Below, piece by piece: positions 31,577-35,736 of a DNA stretch of 35,736 nucleotides. Positions within the stretch are counted from its first letter, which is position 1. Every line of letters starts with the position of its first letter. Origin of the DNA: Oscillospiraceae bacterium (GTDB lineage: Bacteria > Bacillota > Clostridia > Oscillospirales > Oscillospiraceae); NCBI GenBank assembly GCA_022795735.1, contig JAAWHG010000026.1, positions 1 through 35,736 on the forward strand. Direction: 5' to 3'. The notes below the pieces were generated by a model that worked only from the letters and a program-made list of their open reading frames with translations, ran no database searches and was not told the DNA's origin. A program made the translations under genes and the position numbers.

Positions 31577-34111
31577 ATGGCACATAACCGAGATTACAAA
31601 CCCGAAGATATCGCCTTTCCCAACCAGCATATCACCCAGTCGGAGCTGGTCCGGGAGATGGAGGACAGCTACCGCGAGTACGCCATGAGCGTCATCGTGG
31701 GCCGCGCCCTGCCCGACGTGCGCGACGGTCTCAAGCCGGTCCACCGGCGCATTTTGTACTCCATGTACGAGACCGGGTTGACCTCCGATAAACCGTTCAA
31801 AAAATCGGCTACCTGCGTCGGCGAAGTGCTGGGTCATTACCATCCGCACGGCGACGGTTCGGTTTATGACGCGCTGGTCCGCCTGGCACAGAGCTTTTCC
31901 CTTCGATATCCGCTGATCGACGGCCATGGTAACTTCGGCGACGTGGACGGCAACCCGCCCGCGGCCTACCGTTACACCGAGGCCCGTATGTCCAAGATAT
32001 CCAATGAAATGCTGCGGGATATCGACAAGGAAACCGTCGAATGGGACCCCAACTTCGACGAGAGCACCAAGGAGCCAAGGGTGCTGCCCTCCCGGTTCCC
32101 AAACCTGCTGGTCAACGGTTCCTCCGGCATCGCGGTGGGCATGGCCACCAACATTCCGCCCCACAACCTAAGCGAGGTCATCGACGCGGCGGTGGAGGTG
32201 CTGGACAATCCCAACGCCGAGCTTGCCGATTTGATGGAGCATGTCAAGGGTCCCGATTTTCCGACCAAGGGCATTATTATGGGACGCAGCGGCATCCGCG
32301 CCGCTTACGCTACCGGAAGGGGCAAGGTCATTCTCCGCGCCCGTACCGAATTTGAGGAATTTGGCAAGGACCGCATCCGGATTATCATTACAGAGCTGCC
32401 CTATCAGGTCAACAAGAAGCAGCTGATTAAAAATATCGCCGAGCAGGTCAAGGACAAACGTCTGGACGGAATTTCCGATATGCGGGACGAGACCGACCGC
32501 AACGGAATGCGCATTGTCATCGAGCTGAAAAAGGACGCGAATCCCCAGGTTGTGCTCAACAAGCTCTTTAAGCAGACCGCCCTCCAGTCCAATTTCTCCA
32601 TTATCATGCTCGCCCTGGTCAACGATCAGAAACAGCCCAGGATTTTGTCGCTCCGTCACATTTTGGATGAGTATTTGACTTTCCAGGAAGAGGTCATCGT
32701 CCGCAGAACGCGCTTTGATCTCCGCAAGGCCCAGGAGCGGGCCCATTTACTCGAAGGACTGCTCATCGCGCAGGACAACATCGACGAGGTCATCCGTATC
32801 ATCCGGTCCAGCTACGACGACGCCAAGCAAAACTTGATGAACCGCTTTGGCCTGGACGACGTGCAGGCGCAGGCGATCTGTGATATGCGCCTGATCGCCC
32901 TGCAAGGACTCAACCGCGAAAAGCTGGAGGCGGAGTACAAGGAGCTGGAGGAGAAAATCGACTACTTCAAGGGCTTGCTGGCCGACCCGGAAAAGATCAA
33001 GGCGGTCCTGAAAGACGAATTGATTGAGATTCGCAACCGGTTCGGCGACGTCCGGCAGACCGAGATTCAGGAGGTCGAGGACGAGATTGATATCGAAGAC
33101 CTGATCGAGGAGGAGGACTGCTGCTTCACCCTCTCCCAACAGGGTTATATCAAGCGGATGCCCGCCGCAGGCTACCGTGCCCAGAAACGGGGCGGCAGGG
33201 GAGTCAACGCGCAAAATCTCAAGGAGGAGGACTACGTCAAGAGTCTCTTTATCGCCTCCACCCACGACTATCTGCTCTTTTTCACCAACATGGGCCGGGT
33301 TCACCGGCGGAAGGGCTACCGCATCCCCGAGGCGGGCCGCACCGCGCGGGGAACGGCCATCGTCAACGTTCTACCTCTCGAACCGGGAGAACGGGTTACG
33401 GCGATGGTGCCCACCCGTGAGTTTGACGAGGAACACTTCCTGATGATGGTTACCCGGCGGGGCACCGTCAAACGTCTGAGTCTGGAATCCATCCACACCC
33501 ACCGCAAGGCGGGCATCCGGGCGCTGACTTTGGAAGAGGGAGACGAACTGATTAGCGTTCTCAAGACCTGCGGGGAAGATTTGCTGATGATCTGCACGAG
33601 GCAAGGTATGGTGCTTTGCTGCGCGGAGACCGACGTTCGGCTGATGGGCCGCGACGCGTTGGGAGTGCGCGGCATCCAGTTGGAGGGGGACGACTGCGTG
33701 ATCGGCGCGGAGCTGTACGAGGAAGGAAAGCAGCTTCTGGCCGTAACGGAAAAGGGCTTCGGCAAGCGCACCCCCGTCGAGGAATTTCTCCGGATGGGAG
33801 ACAACGGCGCGCGCGGTCCGCAGAAACGGGGCGGCAAGGGTCTCAAGGGTTATCTGCTGACCGAAAAAACCGGCCCCGTGGCCGGCGTCCGGGTCGTTTC
33901 GGACGAGGACGACGTAATGCTCATTGAAGAGGGCGGCGTGGTCATCCGTATGGCGGCCTCCGATATCAACGTATACCGTCGTGGGACGCAGGGGGTTATC
34001 GTCATGCGAATTGGCGATGGCAGCCGCGTGATCGCCATTGAACGGGTAGACAAGGAGGAGTCGGAGACGGCCGGGGAGGAAAGCAATGAGACGGAAGAAT
34101 CGGAGCAATAA
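31577..34111 (+). CDS. gyrA: DNA gyrase subunit A
   Basis: Breakage-reunion subunit (844 residues). Features: winged-helix region with [17 protein letters not shown], catalytic Tyr in [14 protein letters not shown] (near 132), tower and coiled-coil parts, and a six-bladed C-terminal pinwheel with GyrA-box motifs QKRGGRG (near 535) and QKRGGKG (near 752), which mark gyrase rather than topoisomerase IV. The residue matching E. coli Ser83 is Gly94 (codon 31856-31858), with Asp87 kept. The C-terminal tail is acidic ([18 protein letters not shown]) and its last 26 bases overlap the SHOCT gene. Confidence 0.98.
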   Translation: MAHNRDYKPEDIAFPNQHITQSELVREMEDSYREYAMSVIVGRALPDVRDGLKPVHRRILYSMYETGLTSDKPFKKSATCVGEVLGHYHPHGDGSVYDALVRLAQSFSLRYPLIDGHGNFGDVDGNPPAAYRYTEARMSKISNEMLRDIDKETVEWDPNFDESTKEPRVLPSRFPNLLVNGSSGIAVGMATNIPPHNLSEVIDAAVEVLDNPNAELADLMEHVKGPDFPTKGIIMGRSGIRAAYATGRGKVILRARTEFEEFGKDRIRIIITELPYQVNKKQLIKNIAEQVKDKRLDGISDMRDETDRNGMRIVIELKKDANPQVVLNKLFKQTALQSNFSIIMLALVNDQKQPRILSLRHILDEYLTFQEEVIVRRTRFDLRKAQERAHLLEGLLIAQDNIDEVIRIIRSSYDDAKQNLMNRFGLDDVQAQAICDMRLIALQGLNREKLEAEYKELEEKIDYFKGLLADPEKIKAVLKDELIEIRNRFGDVRQTEIQEVEDEIDIEDLIEEEDCCFTLSQQGYIKRMPAAGYRAQKRGGRGVNAQNLKEEDYVKSLFIASTHDYLLFFTNMGRVHRRKGYRIPEAGRTARGTAIVNVLPLEPGERVTAMVPTREFDEEHFLMMVTRRGTVKRLSLESIHTHRKAGIRALTLEEGDELISVLKTCGEDLLMICTRQGMVLCCAETDVRLMGRDALGVRGIQLEGDDCVIGAELYEEGKQLLAVTEKGFGKRTPVEEFLRMGDNGARGPQKRGGKGLKGYLLTEKTGPVAGVRVVSDEDDVMLIEEGGVVIRMAASDINVYRRGTQGVIVMRIGDGSRVIAIERVDKEESETAGEESNETEESEQ

Positions 34112-34520
34112 TATTGGACCTGTGCATGTCATTCTGTTTTTGGGATGCCTTTTCCTTCTTCCGGGCCTCTTTATCCATGGAATATTTTTCATTCCCCTGG
34201 TTATTCTGGCGGCGCTCATTCCAACCTTTATTCGAAACGCGAAGGGCGGGGAAGCGCCTCCGGTCCGGCCCCAGGCTGTTCCCGGCGGGAACACGAAGGA
34301 CTGCCCAAATCCGGAACCGCACCGCCATTTTGAAAGGGCGAGGCCATGCCCCAACCCGGAGCCGCACCGGCATTTCACAGCGGTCCAACAGCCGCTGCGT
34401 CAGAGCGAACAGGATGAAATGGCGCGCAGGAAGCGGCTGGAAAATATGCGGGTTCTTTATGAGGCCGGTATTTTGACCAAAGAAGAGTTTGACTACGAGG
34501 TAAAGAGGATCAAGGGATGA
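34086..34520 (+). CDS. Membrane protein with SHOCT domain and duplicated Cys-His motif
   Basis: A 144-residue protein with two adjacent hydrophobic helices (about 13-48), a proline-rich linker carrying two copies of [10 protein letters not shown] (73-82 and 88-97), and a C-terminal SHOCT-like helix ([27 protein letters not shown]). The Cys plus two His per repeat could bind metal, an inference. ATG 34086 has GAGGA six bases upstream and overlaps gyrA; rnhA overlaps its end by 4 bases, so all three are probably cotranscribed. No known function. Confidence 0.75.
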   Translation: MRRKNRSNNIGPVHVILFLGCLFLLPGLFIHGIFFIPLVILAALIPTFIRNAKGGEAPPVRPQAVPGGNTKDCPNPEPHRHFERARPCPNPEPHRHFTAVQQPLRQSEQDEMARRKRLENMRVLYEAGILTKEEFDYEVKRIKG

Positions 34521-34957
34521 TGAAACAGATTACCATCTATACCGACGGCGCTTGCTCCGGCAATCCCGGCCCCGGCGGATGGGCGGCCATTCTGGAATAC
34601 AACGGGCGCGAAAAGGAACTGTCGGGAGGCGAAGCCCATACCACCAACAACCGTATGGAGCTGACGGCGGTGATCGAATCCCTCAAGGCTTTAAAGGAAG
34701 ACTGCGAGGTGGATTTGTACAGCGATTCGAAGTATGTGATTGACGCGCTGGAAAAGGGTTGGGTCTACAATTGGCGCAGAAATAATTGGGTCAAGAGTGA
34801 TAAAAAGCCCGCCCTCAATTCCGACCTCTGGGAGGCGCTGCTCGGGGAAATGGCGCGGCACAAGGTTAAGCTGCACTGGGTCAAGGGTCATGCGTCCAAC
34901 CCGAAAAATAACCGCTGCGATGAGCTGGCGGTGGCGGAAAGTAAAAAATTTGGATAG
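34517..34957 (+). CDS. rnhA: Ribonuclease HI
   Basis: Cuts RNA in RNA-DNA hybrids. The 146 residues preserve the carboxylate set: Asp10 ([15 protein letters not shown]), Glu48 (NNRMEL), Asp70 (YSDSKYV) and Asp135 (NNRCDELA), with His125 in WVKGHASNP. Basic protrusion is present as [16 protein letters not shown]. Starts with two Met codons (ATGATG), first at 34517. Ends with a hairpin. Associated with the gyrase operon by position. Confidence 0.97.
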   Translation: MMKQITIYTDGACSGNPGPGGWAAILEYNGREKELSGGEAHTTNNRMELTAVIESLKALKEDCEVDLYSDSKYVIDALEKGWVYNWRRNNWVKSDKKPALNSDLWEALLGEMARHKVKLHWVKGHASNPKNNRCDELAVAESKKFG

Positions 34958-35656
34958 ATGAAAAGCGGACCGGAATATTGTATCCGGTCCGCTGCCTGTT
35001 TGGTCCGCGCGTCCAGATTCGCTTTCGCAAGTTCGTCCAAGTCGTTTTTCAGGACAACGATTAAAGCCTTATTGATTACCCAGTTTGACGCACTTTTTGA
35101 AAGATATTTGGCCGTAGTTTCCATGGCGGACTCCAAGGCGGTCAGAACCTTTCCGCTGATATAGTCTTGAAAAAAAGCCTTATACTCCGCCTCCGATTTC
35201 CACAGAGGGCGCCTGCGTTCGCGCCGCTCAAAGTACTCGGATACCATGTTGTTTTCCGTGTAATACCGCTTCGCCATATGGATAATATCGTCATCGCTGA
35301 GCAGGCGAATTACGGTTGCATCCTGAAAACGTTGACCTTCTCGTCCCAACGATTCGGCAGAGAAAAGCTGCTTTTCTTTTGCGTCCAGTTTTGCTTTTAG
35401 CAACTCCATCAAGTGCTGGAGAATATACGCCTCATAAAGGATAACCGGATGATTCTGAATCCACTTTCGCTCCGAATCATGAGCGTAGACAACGTTTTCA
35501 ATCACACTGACCGCGCCTTTAAATCCTCCGCAGGCGCTGAAATGGCACCGTATCCACCACACCGCTCATAATTTCAGAGGAAAGGTTTACTTTTTCCGCA
35601 GTGATTCATAAAACTGGATTTTAAATGCTGTTGTGCCGGTTACAAAATAATCCCCT
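34888..35656 (-). pseudogene. Decayed HD-family (dGTPase-like) gene remnant
   Basis: The largest open piece starts with GTG at 35562 and ends inside antisense rnhA at 34888. Its middle, ENVVYAHDSERKWIQNHPVILYEAYILQH, then LLSDDDIIHMAKRYYTENNMVSEYFERRERRRPLWKSEAEYKAFF, reads like the C-terminal half of a large HD-domain phosphohydrolase. In other frames just upstream stand VVDTVPFQRLRRI followed by a stop (35526-35600), and KIQFYESLRKK, then a stop; PFQRLRRI is the N-terminal HD/dGTPase motif. About 200 residues with the HD metal core are missing between the pieces, and the last 30 residues come from the terminator and antisense rnhA. The family call is tentative. Confidence 0.6.
34964..34993. 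terminator. Hairpin terminator after rnhA
   Basis: 11-bp perfect stem AGCGGACCGGA (34964-34974) with TCCGGTCCGCT (34983-34993). On the plus strand the T run is poor; on the minus strand TTTT follows. It is a plausible stop for both. Confidence 0.65.
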
Positions 35657-35657
35657 C

Positions 35658-35686
35658 TTGACAGGAATAGCGGGAGGGGATATAAT
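35658..35686 (+). promoter_or_regulatory. Perfect consensus promoter at the right edge
   Basis: TTGACA (35658-35663), 17-bp spacer, TATAAT (35681-35686): both hexamers are exact. It points out of the window; the 50 bases after it hold no start codon with a ribosome site. Whatever it makes (RNA or long leader) lies beyond the edge. Confidence 0.8.
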
Positions 35687-35736
35687 AAAGATAGAAAGAG
35701 CGTAGCCGGTTGACGGTTACTCCCCTCCTTTAGTCA

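Noticed and set aside
34888..35562. Intact 224-residue gene
   Set aside because: Its GTG start lacks a ribosome site, the N-terminal domain of the family is out of frame upstream, and the C-terminal 30 residues derive from a hairpin and antisense rnhA.
1..35736. tRNA or rRNA genes, insertion sequences, prophage, CRISPR array
   Set aside because: No T-loop/acceptor pattern, transposase, integrase, phage structural gene, or regularly spaced repeat was found on either strand.

Overview
The window looks like the replication-origin region of a Gram-positive, moderately high-GC member of the Clostridia. An Oscillospirales-like gut or anaerobe lineage is my best guess, but only an inference. Reasons: the run dnaA-dnaN-yaaA(S4)-recF-remB(DUF370)-gyrB-gyrA; Soj/ParB with Bacillus-type parS sites; LexA of the Firmicutes/E. 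coli S-K protease type; MrnC and RqcH; S-layer-homology (SLH) proteins; the DHHW/MBOAT/DUF4358 operon; the YgfK/SsnA pair of anaerobic purine degraders; and a two-gene SufC/SufB system. Gene direction flips at the origin: most genes left of about 25.0 kb are on the minus strand and everything from dnaA to rnhA is on the plus strand, so transcription mostly follows replication on both arms.

Layout. (i) 0.1-4.2 kb, minus strand: parA-parB-(membrane coiled-coil protein)-serS-mscL, an overlapping operon. (ii) 4.2-6.7 kb, minus: an SLH+CHAP cell-wall protein lying exactly between two perfect parS palindromes, then lexA with its own promoter and SOS-type operator. (iii) 6.7-9.9 kb, minus: DUF4358 lipoprotein, MBOAT acyltransferase and DHHW/AlgJ-like protein, probably a surface-polymer O-acylation operon. 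(iv) 10.0-11.9 kb, plus: ung and an SLH protein. (v) 12.0-16.5 kb, minus: ssnA-ygfK, behind a leader that contains an intrinsic terminator and a 9-bp long-range helix. (vi) 16.5-18.3 kb: a more AT-rich islet with a candidate structured small RNA (strong promoter, paired ends, a 63-nt stretch with no G, strong terminator), a SLOG-family protein and two small XRE regulators with palindromic operators. (vii) 18.3-20.8 kb, minus: mrnC-rqcH-Cys-rich protein. (viii) 21.0-22.2 kb, plus: a second CHAP+SLH protein with the domains in the opposite order. (ix) 22.2-25.0 kb, minus: sufC-sufB-pfk. (x) 25.2-35.0 kb, plus: dnaA, a putative oriC with a DnaA-box cluster and a DnaA-trio-like tract, dnaN, S4 protein, recF, remB, gyrB, gyrA, a SHOCT membrane protein and rnhA. 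(xi) the right edge: a decayed HD-family gene and a perfect consensus promoter firing out of the window.

The core is ordinary replication and segregation machinery: DnaA initiates, DnaN clamps, RecF repairs, gyrase relieves supercoils, ParAB-parS segregates origins, LexA controls SOS. The accessory content is cell-envelope work (SLH, CHAP and O-acylation genes), anaerobic purine/nitrogen metabolism, and a small regulatory islet. The best candidates for something undescribed are the G-free-loop RNA at 16.6-16.83 kb, the ssnA leader RNA, the SLOG/XRE unit with shared ATGTAT operators, and the parS-bracketed cell-wall gene. No tRNA, rRNA, insertion sequence, prophage or CRISPR array was seen.
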